Assembly (NCBI GenBank): GCA_018292915.2
Contig: JACVVK020000013.1
Span: forward strand, 533,001-597,000
Length of the DNA stretch: 64,000 nucleotides
Direction: 5' to 3'
Source of the DNA: Batillaria attramentaria
Taxonomy: Eukaryota > Mollusca > Gastropoda > Batillariidae
A program made the position numbers and the translations under genes. Below, in pieces: positions 45,429 to 55,934 of this stretch. The notes under the pieces are model-generated. The model was not told the DNA's origin. It was given only the letters and a program-made list of their open reading frames with translations, and did no database searches. Each line of letters opens with the position of its first letter. Position 1 is the stretch's first letter.

Positions 45429-46511
45429 TCAAATTTCGTCGTCAGTTTTAGCAACAGGTTCTTTGTTTGAGCAAGGATTGTCGTTCTTTTTGCGGAAAAG
45501 ACTTTTCAGTTCGTTTCTGAACTTGGTACCGCTGAGGCAGTACACGTAAAAATTCACAGAATTGTTGCAGTAAAACAGTAGATAAGAAAATGCCTGAAGT
45601 AGGGATATCACTTCGAGGTCGCTTTTATCTAATTTATTCCAGTCCACAAAACTTGAATATAGTGCGTACACACACGCTGGTGACGTCAGCAACAGAAAAG
45701 CTATTGACGTCATAATGAGCGTAACTGTGAGTGAGGAAGCTTTTCTCTGACGAGACGTGACTTGGGTTGAGCTCACCACCCCCATTTCACTGGCTGTACG
45801 AACGGACTGAACTACTTTCCACACCAGCAAAGCATTACTGAGGAGTAGGAGACAGAACGGTAAGATGGAGACGAGAACGATCTCAAGCCACGGACCTATC
45901 ACATCTTCAAAATAGAACGTTGCCTTTTCTTCGGGGACCAAGCAAGCGTAACTGGCGCTGTTTTCCTTGAAGATCACCTCATAAGAATAGAAAAAGCGAG
46001 CGTAGAATAGCGAGGAGATTATGGTCATGACTAGCACACTGTGTAGAGATTTTTGTTGTGAGCAAATCAGGTTAGCGCGGTGTGGCCACATTACCGTTGA
46101 CGCACGCTGCATCGCCATGGCAACCAGAAACCAAGCTGATGCCATCCCAGCGGCAAACAAAACAAATTTGTGTGTCTTACACATTGCAGAGTGAAGTGTC
46201 CTCACATCATAGCCTACAAGGTAAATCATCCATGACCGGGTGAGGCCGCTAAGAAGACCAACGAGGTCTGAGACGGCCAAGGCGATGAAGTAGACAGACA
46301 TGGAGACAGCAGACTGCCTGGCACTCATCCTACGGAACACCACAATCGTCATCACGTTGCCAAAAGTCCCGAACAGAATGATGGCAGGCGGACACACCTT
46401 CCACAACCACAACTTCGCTAGCTCAAAAACGGAGGCTTGCAAATCTTGTGGGATTGTTGGGCTATCGGTCGAATTTCCGTCTAACAAGAAACTGGTTGGC
46501 GTGAGATCCAT
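45429..46511 (-). CDS. Rhodopsin-type GPCR, intact (unit 2)
   Basis: Seven-transmembrane receptor, 360 aa from the ATG at 46,511 (MDLTPTSFLLDGNSTDSP); the frame stays open to 46,595. It has an N-glycosylation site NST, TM1 FGTFGNVMTIVV, TM2 ALAVSDL, TM3 end AMQRASTVMWPHR where DRY is expected, TM5 PFCLLLLSNALLVWKV, the loop RQRKASSLTVTLIM, TM6 AFLLLTSPACVYALY, and TM7 CNNSVNFYVYCLSG in place of NPxxY. The NFxxY ending is common in invertebrate neuropeptide receptors of the FMRFamide-receptor type, so a peptide ligand is plausible but not shown. The N-terminal part is intronless. A disrupted near-identical copy lies at 35.0-39.8 kb. Confidence 0.9.
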   Translation of the reverse strand: MDLTPTSFLLDGNSTDSPTIPQDLQASVFELAKLWLWKVCPPAIILFGTFGNVMTIVVFRRMSARQSAVSMSVYFIALAVSDLVGLLSGLTRSWMIYLVGYDVRTLHSAMCKTHKFVLFAAGMASAWFLVAMAMQRASTVMWPHRANLICSQQKSLHSVLVMTIISSLFYARFFYSYEVIFKENSASYACLVPEEKATFYFEDVIGPWLEIVLVSILPFCLLLLSNALLVWKVVQSVRTASEMGVVSSTQVTSRQRKASSLTVTLIMTSIAFLLLTSPACVYALYSSFVDWNKLDKSDLEVISLLQAFSYLLFYCNNSVNFYVYCLSGTKFRNELKSLFRKKNDNPCSNKEPVAKTDDEI

Positions 46512-47508
46512 TACTGGTTCAAAGGATCGGTGATCTGTCTTTAATTTGTTTGGTCCTTTGCTTGCCTGATCTCCAGATGACCTATATCTGTACACACGTT
46601 TGTTGCCTGTCTTTTTTGATTTTGTAGTAATCTTGTAGTTTCTTTGATGACCTTAAAACGGTCTTTATCCTGTACCTTCTTTGGTGGCCTGCGTAGTTCT
46701 CTTGTAGCCTCGTTCCTTCGTTTCTGTCATGCGTAATCTTCCGTGAGGCGTTTCCTTGCCTTAATTTTTTTTATGGTCTTGTCTTTATCCTGTACAAATT
46801 TCGGTGATACACGTAATTCGCCTGCATGCAAAGTAAACTCACGACCACTGGAGGCAACCGCAGTGTGTTTGCTGCAAGCAAATTATCAAACAAATAATTG
46901 TCAAAACCCGTTGAAAAAATTCTTCACACACCATCGGATTCCAGTCAGTCGACAAAGACACGCGCTCATTTATGTATCACTCTTCTACTGCCTGATTTTT
47001 TAAATTAAAAAAAAACAAACTGAAAGTACAAAATCTGCTGCCTAAAAAAAAAATACTGGGGGGGGGGGGGGGGGGTAAATATCTACATAAACCAAAAGAA
47101 CATTTCAGAGTGCACAGTGAACTGGAAGTGGAAATGAGTGACATTGCGGGATGTATTATTTTGGTAATTTCAGGATTATTGATAGAGTTCCTTGTTTCGT
47201 GTCTCTGCTTTTTCTATTATTCGTTCTTTTTCGTGCTTTTTTGACGTTTTATCTTCTTCTTTTTTTTTGAGGCAGAATTGATTTTGGTAGTACAAATTTC
47301 TGTTTTCCCAAGTGCATAAAAAATTATCGGCTGGTGGCACAAAATAATACAAGTCAACAGTAACGAGGTTTGTATTAAAAAAAGGGACGCGTCAACTTGT
47401 TTGTCAAAGGATTGTATTTTTGTTTTGGTGCCGTGCATATACCGTCAAACTGACAACTAATTACTATATTGATTTTGCCGACACTAGAATACTATTTGGG
47501 GAAAGATG

Positions 47509-47509
<1 letters not shown>

Positions 47510-47590
<81 letters not shown>
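47510..47590. repeat. (GCGT)n(GT)n microsatellite
   Basis: Tetranucleotide GCGT copies running into GT dinucleotides. Confidence 0.95.
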
Positions 47591-47592
<2 letters not shown>

Positions 47593-48089
47593 TATGGATG
47601 GACGAAATACTGCACTTCCCCTCCACCCCGCCCAGAATCTCCGAGTTTTCCGCGACTTGGTTCATTGATTTCCTCTCCCAACCTACGAGCCTCACAACGC
47701 ATGATTCGCGAACTTGGAAGTGCCAACTGAGTGTCTGACTCACGATTCCATATGTTGTGAGCGAGATCCGAACGGCGTTTGCAACCCACAACTGCTGCTT
47801 AGACGGCAGTTGTCGTGTGGTTTTCGCGATATGGTACGTCAGTCACGTGTTACGCTGCCAGCGACATCACCAAAACTATACATGATGTGTGTGCGGTGGA
47901 GATAAGATAAGATAAGATAAGATAAGATAAGATATATTTAAAATCCCAAAAGAGAAATTACAATGTATAACTAACCTAATGTATCTGAAGTACTATACCA
48001 ACAGTCGCATGCAATAACTATTAAAGACTAAGTGTGCCAGAAACAAAACCTTAAAAAGAGTAAATAGTAAAGAAATACATTATCACAGC

Positions 48090-48211
<122 letters not shown>

Positions 48212-48388
48212 AGAACTATAACACAGTGACCATTTCTGCTTCATTATTCATTATTCACTTGTCGCATCTGCAATACAGTCGCAGAACCAAGGCAATGTTC
48301 CAAAACGTTTCCAGGAGAAAAGTAGACTCATCCTGTCTTGTAAGACACTATTGAGAGTAACTTCAATTGACGAAGAGGTCCGAAGACG

Positions 48389-48438
48389 TATGGTATGTGT
48401 ATGGTATGGTATGGTATGGTATGGTATGGTATGGTATG
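48389..48438. repeat. (ATGGT)n microsatellite
   Basis: Pentanucleotide TATGG/ATGGT copies, one variant (ATGTGT) near the left end. Confidence 0.9.
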
Positions 48439-48444
48439 GAGTTA

Positions 48445-48680
48445 GTCCTGGCGACCCATTCAGTGTACGAGAGGATTTTTTGTAGGGCGGCCCGAGCTAC
48501 ATGGGAGTCAGTACGAAGGAAGCGACTGTGTTGCTTCCTGGTGCCGTACCAACAATCCACGCTTAGGCCGTCAGAGTTTTTGCCGGAGCAGCCAGTGACA
48601 CAGCAAGTCTTTCTAGTTCGCTTCCTTTTCGGCGCTGGAGAGTCAAACTCTGCATCTCTAGTGTACGTGTCGTCGGCCAT
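48445..48680 (-). CDS. Hypothetical ORF, possible first exon
   Basis: From the ATG at 48,680 (MADDTYTRDAEFDSPAPKRK) the minus strand stays open into the ATGGT microsatellite. It has a basic patch KRKRTRK and a Cys pattern TCCVTGCSGKN loosely like the start of a THAP-type zinc finger. I do not recognise the protein, and the repeat-driven end means that any true exon stops earlier. It may be a transposon relic. Confidence 0.2.
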
Positions 48681-49332
48681 TCCGCGGTACACATTCATGA
48701 CGTCACATCCAGGATCACGACCCCGGCGCGAATTTCGACAGGTGGGCGAAAGTAGATTTTTCCAATGTTACGACCGTCTAAGTGTTTTTGTTTTAAAAAA
48801 AATCAGTTTTGGAGTTGGGTTTAGCGTCCAAATGGGGATTTATCCTCAAGAAATGAAGCACCTCTCGAGTTGGTCTTTAATAGTACCCTGCTAAAATCGG
48901 CAGAGACGTTTCAATTAGTTGTATCGGCTTTATATGTTTTTATGTAGTCTAACACGTAAGGAGAGGACATTTTGAATCGAAACAACAACAAAAAACAAAC
49001 ACAAACAACCACAACAACAACAACAACAAACCAGCAACAACGACAAGGACAAGAGAAAGCCTCAAGACAGGGGTTTCGCAGTTTTACTTGTTGCCAAAAT
49101 GAAATGCTCTGTACAATCAACTCACGATGCGATAGGCAATCGTATACATAAGCACAACAAAATATCGCAAAGAAGAGAAACAGCATACTAGTTTTTAAAG
49201 TGCAAGTTTTACTAACTAAAGCTCATCACGAGTGCAAGTTTTACTAACTAAAGCTCATCACGCCTCGAGTACAAACCACAGTCCACGTGAAAAATAGTAA
49301 TGAAAGAAAAGCACTGAGGTTCGCGGTGTTTC

Positions 49333-50394
49333 TCAAATTCCCGAGCGTCCACCGAACGCGGGAGTTTCGCTACACACAACAGCCACCGACGTCGCCGAAC
49401 ACTTTTGTTTCCCAAGACCAAGCAAACTCCGCAGTTCCTTTCTAAACCTGGATCCACTCAGACAATACAAGTAGAAGTTGACGGCAGCGTTGCAGTAGTA
49501 CAACAGGGGACACACCGCCCACAGCAGCCTGTCTGTCGGAGATCCAAAATTGTCTGAATCATTCTTCGCAGCAATGGTGTAATGATACACTGCGAGGACG
49601 CACAGGGGCAAGGTCAGAAGTAGGAACGCCCCGGAGACGGTAATCAGGGTCAAGGTCAAAGAGGACACTTTTCTTTCCCGTGCGCTCACCTGCGGTGAGA
49701 CTGGTCCGGTCATGGTGCGGGCTGTTCTCACGGATCGGGTCACTCTCCAGATCAGAACACTGTTGCTAACGATTAGTATGCAGAAAGGTACTACAGAGGT
49801 GAAGGCCAGGTCCAAACACTGCTGAACTGTCGTGAAATAATAGTAAGAGTATACGCTTTGGTCGTAGTCGCATAACACCTGGGTCTCGTTCCTGTGTTCC
49901 ACTACGCTTAAGGCGAATAGAACGCCTGAATTCAACAGCATGAAGAATATCACGATGAAAACAACGACCATAACGTTCCTCGCGCGCGTACAGATAACAT
50001 TTGCACGATGGGGCCACGTGACGGAGATCATGCGCTGTGTCGTCAAGGCGGCGAGCAAAAAGGATGACGTCATTCCACTAACGTAGGCCAGAAACATTGT
50101 AACTTTGCACGCGCTGTCGTGTAGAGAAAGGAAGTCGAAGCCAAACCCAAGCAAGAACCACCTTCTGAGAAGACCGACGTAGAGCAGAATTAAATCTGAC
50201 ACGGCCAAGGCGATCAGGTAAACGGACATGGAGACAGCAGACTGTCTGGCACTCATCCTACGGAACACAACAATCGTCATCACGTTGCCGAAAGTCCCGA
50301 ACAGAAGGATGAGAGGAGGACACACCCTCCATAACCATAGCGAGGCTAGGTTGAAAGGGTTCGACAGGAAATCATCGTCGTCTGAGGCCGCCAT
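49333..50394 (-). CDS. Rhodopsin-type GPCR, intact
   Basis: 353-aa receptor from the ATG at 50,394 (MAASDDDDFLSNPF), intronless. TM1 LFGTFGNVMTIVVFRRM; TM2 ALAVSDLILLY; conserved TM3 Cys in ACKVTMF; TM3 end LTTQRMISVTWPHR with Gln where DRY has Asp; extracellular-loop Cys in VLCDYDQ; TM5 VVPFCILIVSNSVLIWRV; RERKVSSLTLTLI before TM6; TM6 AFLLLTLPLCVLAVY; TM7 CNAAVNFYLYCLSG followed by basic helix 8 SRFRKELRSLLG. It is the closest relative of the truncated copy at 32.5 kb, and their 5' flanks also match. The ligand is unknown; a peptide is plausible from the TM7 signature. Confidence 0.92.
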   Translation of the reverse strand: MAASDDDDFLSNPFNLASLWLWRVCPPLILLFGTFGNVMTIVVFRRMSARQSAVSMSVYLIALAVSDLILLYVGLLRRWFLLGFGFDFLSLHDSACKVTMFLAYVSGMTSSFLLAALTTQRMISVTWPHRANVICTRARNVMVVVFIVIFFMLLNSGVLFALSVVEHRNETQVLCDYDQSVYSYYYFTTVQQCLDLAFTSVVPFCILIVSNSVLIWRVTRSVRTARTMTGPVSPQVSARERKVSSLTLTLITVSGAFLLLTLPLCVLAVYHYTIAAKNDSDNFGSPTDRLLWAVCPLLYYCNAAVNFYLYCLSGSRFRKELRSLLGLGKQKCSATSVAVVCSETPAFGGRSGI

Positions 50395-51968
50395 GTTTTG
50401 TAGTAATAGAACTGCTGCTTATTTTGTGTGAAGGTGACGTTCTGGCGTTCCAGAATATTCTGTCTCCTGCCTTATTCAACTGTTTCTGAAGATACAGAAG
50501 ATGGCTCGATTATTTCAAAGCCTGCTCATGAAATGCTATGCCGCAAGACAGCGCACTCTATTTGTCTGGGCAAGGTAGTCTCCCTTGCTTTTCAAAATAG
50601 ACGGCACAATTTCAGTCCCTATGTGGCGTTTTGCATTTCAATGATCCAATGTAAACTGCCGAATATGGTCTGACGGGTAAACTAATATTGCGGCCATGGC
50701 TTTGCTATTTGCTCGGCAATCTGTCAGCGGGAAACCATTACTGGAACTGCTTTAGCTGTCCAGTTTCACGTGTTCAGCACGTATTCACTCTCACCCTTTT
50801 TTTTTTCCAGTTGGTGGCGTTGGCGCTGGTAAGAAATTTTTCCTCTGTTTGTTATTCGTCATAATTCTTTAAAACAAAGGTTTTGCGTTTTTTTGTGTTT
50901 TTTTTCAGAGCCAAGGTTTCTGCCAACCTTATGATTAGTGGTCCCCTAAAAATAAACATTAATTATATGATGATGGTGATCCCTCATGCCTTTTCTGCAG
51001 ATTTGTGGGAGTACCCCGCAATCATCTATTTACAAATATCTGATCTGACCACGCGCGAAAATACGAGGATAAACTATCAGAGATCTGTCTTGAGCTGGAT
51101 CGACGAGGAGCCCCTCCCCCCGTCCCCTCCCCGGGGTATAAGAACTGACCACTGTCCCTCCCAACTTCAAAGATGTGTAGCCGATCTGCCATTGCCATTC
51201 GTGGTTGTTTTTCACCGTGAATTACAGACTTATGTTTCCCAATATTAAGCAGTTTTGGGTCCTTCAATCGTTTGGTTTGCCATGGTCGGTTTGTTCTTCC
51301 CAAAATAAAAATTTGTTGAGGACTATTGCTGCACCATGCTAGAGCGCCAAGTAGTGAGGCGTTGTTGCACTTCCTGGTAGTGCAACTTGGTTAGATGTCA
51401 AGGTCAAGTACCGTTAGAGGAAAAGGGTGGTTATGAGGAAAGAGAGCGAGTCTCGCCCTTTTAAGGTGCGTGATAATGATATCTATCTTGATTCTCGGCA
51501 GATAATGCTAACGCCAACTAAACGCGCATCGAAAAAAAAAGTAGCACTAACACAAAATAGTCACAAAACCTTCCGGCGTTACACATGACCAAATGCGTAC
51601 TGCGCAGTGACGAGAGAGAGAGAGAGAGAGAGATTAAATTATAAACCTTGACTTCCTGAATGAATGGCTTTACAAAGACAAGTATACTCTCGTGAGAATC
51701 ACGCCAATCGGCCAATCCAATTTCCTGCATTTTGAGAAGTAATTCACTTCTTAGTCCGTATTATTTTTGTGTTTGAAATGCACGACGTCAACGGTATGAA
51801 ATGCACGACGTCAACACTTATCATCCTAGTCCATTCAATACTGCCGTAGGAGCTCCTTGGTTGATGTTGTTGCTTCTTTGATTTTTTCGGTTGTTTGATT
51901 CAAGCATGAGTGTGCTTCAAAACCTTGGACAAAATGGACATCGTGTAAACTCACAAAAAAATAATGTG

Positions 51969-51969
<1 letters not shown>

Positions 51970-52031
<62 letters not shown>
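51970..52031. repeat. (AC)n microsatellite
   Basis: About 31 AC dinucleotides between the two divergent receptor genes. Confidence 0.95.
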
Positions 52032-52033
<2 letters not shown>

Positions 52034-52287
52034 TCATTACGTTCAAGCCTTTCATTGATTTATTTTGTAATAAGTAAACATTTCAATAAACAACATAACT
52101 GTGCATGCACTTCGACAGCTTCTGACACTCGAAAATTTCACCGAAGACCTTGGTATATGTTTCCAAGATCTTTGATTTCACTATTTACAAATACAACAAC
52201 AACAATAGCAGCAACTAAACAGTAACGGCTCTAAATGAAATTAAATGAACAGCATCATTTCACTATCCCGTACAATCCTTGCCGAAC

Positions 52288-52415
52288 TTGGTTTCTATAT
52301 ATTGTTGTTGTTCTTGGTTTCTATATATTGTTGTTGTTCTTGGTTTCTATATATTGTTGTTGTTGCTGCTGTTGTTGATGTTGGTGGTGGTGGTGGTGGT
52401 GGAGGTAGTGGCGGT

Positions 52416-52484
<69 letters not shown>
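52288..52484. repeat. Threefold 26-bp repeat followed by (GT)n
   Basis: The unit TTGGTTTCTATATATTGTTG plus TTGTTC occurs three times in a row, then a (TTG/GTG)-rich stretch and a GT run at 52,418-52,484. Confidence 0.85.
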
Positions 52485-52486
<2 letters not shown>

Positions 52487-53025
52487 CCTTCTGTAAACAA
52501 GCTTTCGAAAGTAATCTCGATCTGAGGGCAAATAATTATCTCAACAAAGTTGTGCTGACGCCATGCTTTGTTTGTTAAACTAATGGAACCGTCAACACAA
52601 AAGCCAATTAATCACGATGAGTTATAATGGTTGTATGTAGTGTCGTTTTCAGTGATTGTCGCGTTTAAAACGTGGAGTAGAAATCACACACAGCCGTAGT
52701 AGTAGAAGACAAAGCCGAACGTTTCCGTGTTCAAACATCCATTGCATTGTCAAGAGAAAGGTAAATTTCGATGTCATAGCTCGTGCTGAGATATGTCCGT
52801 GATGGAGGCAGAGGAAATTTAAAAGCATTACTGAAGTTAGAAATTAGGCGTTATTCAGTTGCGGTATGGCTCTGCATGGTCCCTACAGCTATACGCTTCT
52901 CAAAATAACATGGTCCGTAATCTGCTTTGGGACATGCGTCGCTCAAATACACGTTTGAATTAAAGAACCTCGTTAGAGAGTTTTTTCGTTTTCAGTCTAA
53001 ACACTTAATGTGTTTGCATTTTAGG

Positions 53026-54033
53026 ATGTCTAACAACAGTATAGTAGAGAGTGTTACTTCGTACTATACCTCTCCACTCCAGCGGCCGCAAGCGTCATTG
53101 TGGTTATGGAGAGTGTGTCCACCTGTCATCATTCTGTTCGGGACTTTTGGCAACGTGATGACGATTGTGGTGTTCCGAAGGATGAGTGCCAGGCAGTCTG
53201 CTGTCTCCATGTCTGTCTACTTCATCGCCTTGGCCGTCTCAGACTTGATTCAGTTGTACTTTGGACTTTTTGGACTTCTGTGGTTGTCAAATGTGTTTAA
53301 TGTGAGTGTGATTTCCATTCACGAAAGCAGTTGTAAGGGTGTTGTTTTTTTAGTGTACATGAGCACACTGACGTCATCATGGTTACTGGTGGCGATGACG
53401 ACTCAGCGAGTGACGTCAGTGATGTGGCCGCACCGAACTAAATTCATGTGTTCGCCCAAGAATACTTACATTCTCCTCGCCACCATTATCATACTGTGTG
53501 CATTAGTCAACTCCAACAAACTGTATTCGCATACACTCGAGCATGGAAACACCACGGTCGGACGATGTGCACCTTCTAATGACCTGGTCTTTCAACGTTT
53601 GGAAAAGGATATTTTCCCTTGGATTGAGATGACTTTGGTGTCAGCTATTCCATTTTGTCTGTTGGCGGTCGGCAACGTGCTGCTGGTGTGGAAATTGGCT
53701 CAGTCCGTACAAACAGCCCGCAGGATGGGCATGGCCAGCTCGGCCCACGTCAGTTCCCGTGAGAGGAAAGCCTTGTCACTCACCGTCACCCTCATTATGA
53801 CGTCATCAGCGTTTCTGTGCTTGACGCTACCAGCGTTTGGTTTTGAGGTTTACTTCCGGTCTGTCGATGCGGACACTATGGAAGGCGACGTCCTATCGAA
53901 TATTTCGATAGGAAAAGCTATTACAGCCATTTTGTTGTACTGTAACTCTGCTGTGAATTTCTACCTCTACTGCCTGAGTGGAAGCAAGTTCAGGAAAGAA
54001 CTGAAGAATATGTTATGTCCAGCCAACCAATGA
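53026..54033 (+). CDS. Rhodopsin-type GPCR, intact, inverted relative to the array
   Basis: 335 aa from the ATG at 53,026, which lies just after an acceptor-like TGTTTGCATTTTAG|G. This suggests an upstream non-coding exon; the frame is open upstream to 52,927 without a better start. It has glycosylation site NNS, TM1 LFGTFGNVMTIVVFRRM (identical wording to its paralogues), TM2 ALAVSDLIQLY, TM3 end MTTQRVTSVMWPHR instead of DRY, loop Cys in VGRCAPSND, TM5 AIPFCLLAVGNVLLVWKL, SRERKALSLTVTLIM before TM6, TM6 AFLCLTLPAFGFEVY, and TM7 CNSAVNFYLYCLSG then KFRKELKNML. It is the only plus-strand member, so the array includes an inversion or inverted duplication. Confidence 0.9.
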   Translation: MSNNSIVESVTSYYTSPLQRPQASLWLWRVCPPVIILFGTFGNVMTIVVFRRMSARQSAVSMSVYFIALAVSDLIQLYFGLFGLLWLSNVFNVSVISIHESSCKGVVFLVYMSTLTSSWLLVAMTTQRVTSVMWPHRTKFMCSPKNTYILLATIIILCALVNSNKLYSHTLEHGNTTVGRCAPSNDLVFQRLEKDIFPWIEMTLVSAIPFCLLAVGNVLLVWKLAQSVQTARRMGMASSAHVSSRERKALSLTVTLIMTSSAFLCLTLPAFGFEVYFRSVDADTMEGDVLSNISIGKAITAILLYCNSAVNFYLYCLSGSKFRKELKNMLCPANQ

Positions 54034-54199
54034 AGCAATCACTGTGAAGTATGGGTGTATATTTCGAATTTGTGAACTCCTAAGTGTCCACGCACGAATC
54101 ACATCCTGAATCAAAATCGTCACAGCACAAGACAGCACTAGACAGCACTATTATGCAACCTTGCGGCCAGCAGTCCGCCCGCAACGTGCCGTCATATTC

Positions 54200-54300
54200 C
54201 ATCACACTCCGGCGAGCGGTCGAGGCTAGCCAGCGCAACATGACGGAACGTTGCATCACACTCAGACGAGCGGTCGACTCTAGCCAGACCTGTAGCCAGA
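54200..54300. repeat. Diverged tandem duplication of about 47 bp
   Basis: ATTCCATCACACTCCGGCGA with GCGGTCGAGGCTAGCCAG is followed by a second version reading TTGCATCACACTCAGACGAG with CGGTCGACTCTAGCCAG. Confidence 0.55.
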
Positions 54301-54502
54301 CAGCTCGTCGAGTTCGCACCCTCTTGTGAATACGGCGGTCACTGGCTTGTTCGGGTATTGGCCACGTAATAGCTAACGGCACACTGATGGGTCCCGTTAC
54401 AACTTGCCCCAGCCCACTGGCGTGAGGGCGGTAGACGACAAGAGGCAAGTCCCGTTACAACGAGCATGAAACCACATGTGACTGACCATGAGGGGTGACA
54501 GG

Positions 54503-54520
<18 letters not shown>

Positions 54521-54562
<42 letters not shown>
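54521..54562. repeat. (TA)n(GT)n microsatellite
   Basis: A short TA run at 54,503-54,520 followed by about 21 GT dinucleotides. Confidence 0.9.
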
Positions 54563-54564
<2 letters not shown>

Positions 54565-54646
54565 AAGGGTCTGTAAGATAATTCTCGACATGCAAATGGT
54601 TTGAAACTTGTGCTCTCTCTCTCTCTCTGTGCGTGTCAAGTATTTA

Positions 54647-55122
54647 CAGTGGACGCCGGATATAAGCAACTCGGATATAAGAAAACTCGGTTATTGCCAA
54701 CGATTTTTTTCCCCCCGGCCAAACTCTTCTTTATTATGTATTACAAAAACTCGGATACAAGAAACTCGCTTATAAGAAAACTCGGTTTTAGGAAAGCAAA
54801 TTTCTTGTCCCGCTTGATACAAAAACTCGGATATAAGAAACCGAAAGTACATTTCCAAGAAAATTTCACTCATTGTAAGAAACCGAAAGTACATTTGCAA
54901 GAAAATTTCACTCATTCTAAGAAAACAGGTCAGGTCTGACGTCACTTAGGACAGGCACATGATGGCGCATGATTTTCTTTTCTTGAATTGGTTCTTTACC
55001 ATTGTGTTCCGTGCAAAATTGAATGTTGGCAAGAAGAAAAAATACGAGATGCATTTTTGTTGTTCTATTGTTATATGTTGTTTTTATTATTATTATTATT
55101 TATTTTTTTTTGCCTGATTGGG

Positions 55123-55174
<52 letters not shown>

Positions 55175-55444
55175 GTCTGTCTCTGTCTACAGGGCTCGCG
55201 TTAACGAGAATAAAACTATCAGTATTAGACTAACTGTTGATCAATTCCTTTCTTTGACAATATACGTGGTCCATCTTTCCTCCATCCCCCTTCCCCCTCC
55301 CAACAGAAAAAAAAGCTAATTTGCAGCTTTTTTCAGCCAGATTAGACACGGAAAGCATCGCATATCATACTCTAATGGGACGAGTGTTTTATAGATCAAA
55401 AGTTGATACATAATGCACTTTTAATATATCCTATAAATACAAGG

Positions 55445-55488
<44 letters not shown>

Positions 55489-55915
55489 CTTAGTTCTTTT
55501 TTGTTTGTTTGTTTGTTTGGTTGGTTGGTTGGTTGGTTTGGTTTTTTTTTTCTTTTTGTTTTGTTTTTTCTTACCACATGACCGCCAGCGCTACAGTTGG
55601 GAAGCAAAAACAGTATTTTCATGTTCAAACAAACAAATCTGACATTGAAGGACACAAGCGCACTGGTGTATATTAACTCTACACATATATATTCTGTGCA
55701 GGTCTTTAAGAGAAACCAGATATTTCTTAATTTAATGCAAAACATACACGAACTGAGAAAAACGAAATGTTTTAAACCTTTTTTTCACTGAACTCGGTTA
55801 TAAGAAATAATTTTCAAAATACTTTCTTATATCCGACTTTCAGATATAAGAAAACTCGGATATAAGAAACCAAAAAATTCACCCCCCTCGAGTTTCTTAT
55901 AACCGGCGTATACTG
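54647..55915. mobile_element. pogo/Tigger-like non-autonomous DNA transposon
   Basis: The left end CAGTGGACGCCGGATATAAG and the reverse complement of the right end CAGTATACGCCGGTTATAAG are inverted repeats, flanked by TA (54,645-54,646 and 55,916-55,917). CAGT-type ends and a TA target are typical of the pogo/Tigger group of Tc1/mariner transposons. Both ends have extra internal copies of ACTCGGATATAAGAAA. The middle has two (CT)n runs (55,126-55,170 and 55,449-55,486) and no transposase ORF. Confidence 0.65.
55126..55170. repeat. (CT)n microsatellite
   Basis: CT run inside the pogo/Tigger-like element; a second lies at 55,449-55,486. Confidence 0.95.
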
Positions 55916-55934
55916 TATCAGACTTAGATTTAAA

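Larger units (their letters stand above)
40196..46919. repeat. Tandem duplication unit 2 (with LINE insertion)
   Basis: Second copy of the same unit, about 3417 bp without the 3295-bp LINE and its extra 12-bp target copy. Its receptor gene is intact. It ends at TTGAAAAAAT, where sequence leaves the homology shared with the end of unit 1. Confidence 0.85.
50395..52920. other. Spacer between divergent receptor genes
   Basis: The first 600 bp is the 5' flank of the minus-strand receptor and matches 32,885-33,500. It also contains an AG repeat near 51,613-51,632, a small duplication of GAAATGCACGACGTCAAC at 51,776 and 51,797, (AC)n at 51,970-52,031, a threefold 26-bp repeat at 52,288-52,366, and (GT)n at 52,418-52,484. 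No other gene was recognised. Confidence 0.6.

Noticed and set aside
52245..52578. Open frames across (GT)n/(CA)n runs, here and at many other microsatellites (for example 9,003-9,209, 20,334-20,585, 57,576-57,903)
   Set aside because: They encode only Val-Cys or Thr-His runs and exist because the repeat lacks stop codons.
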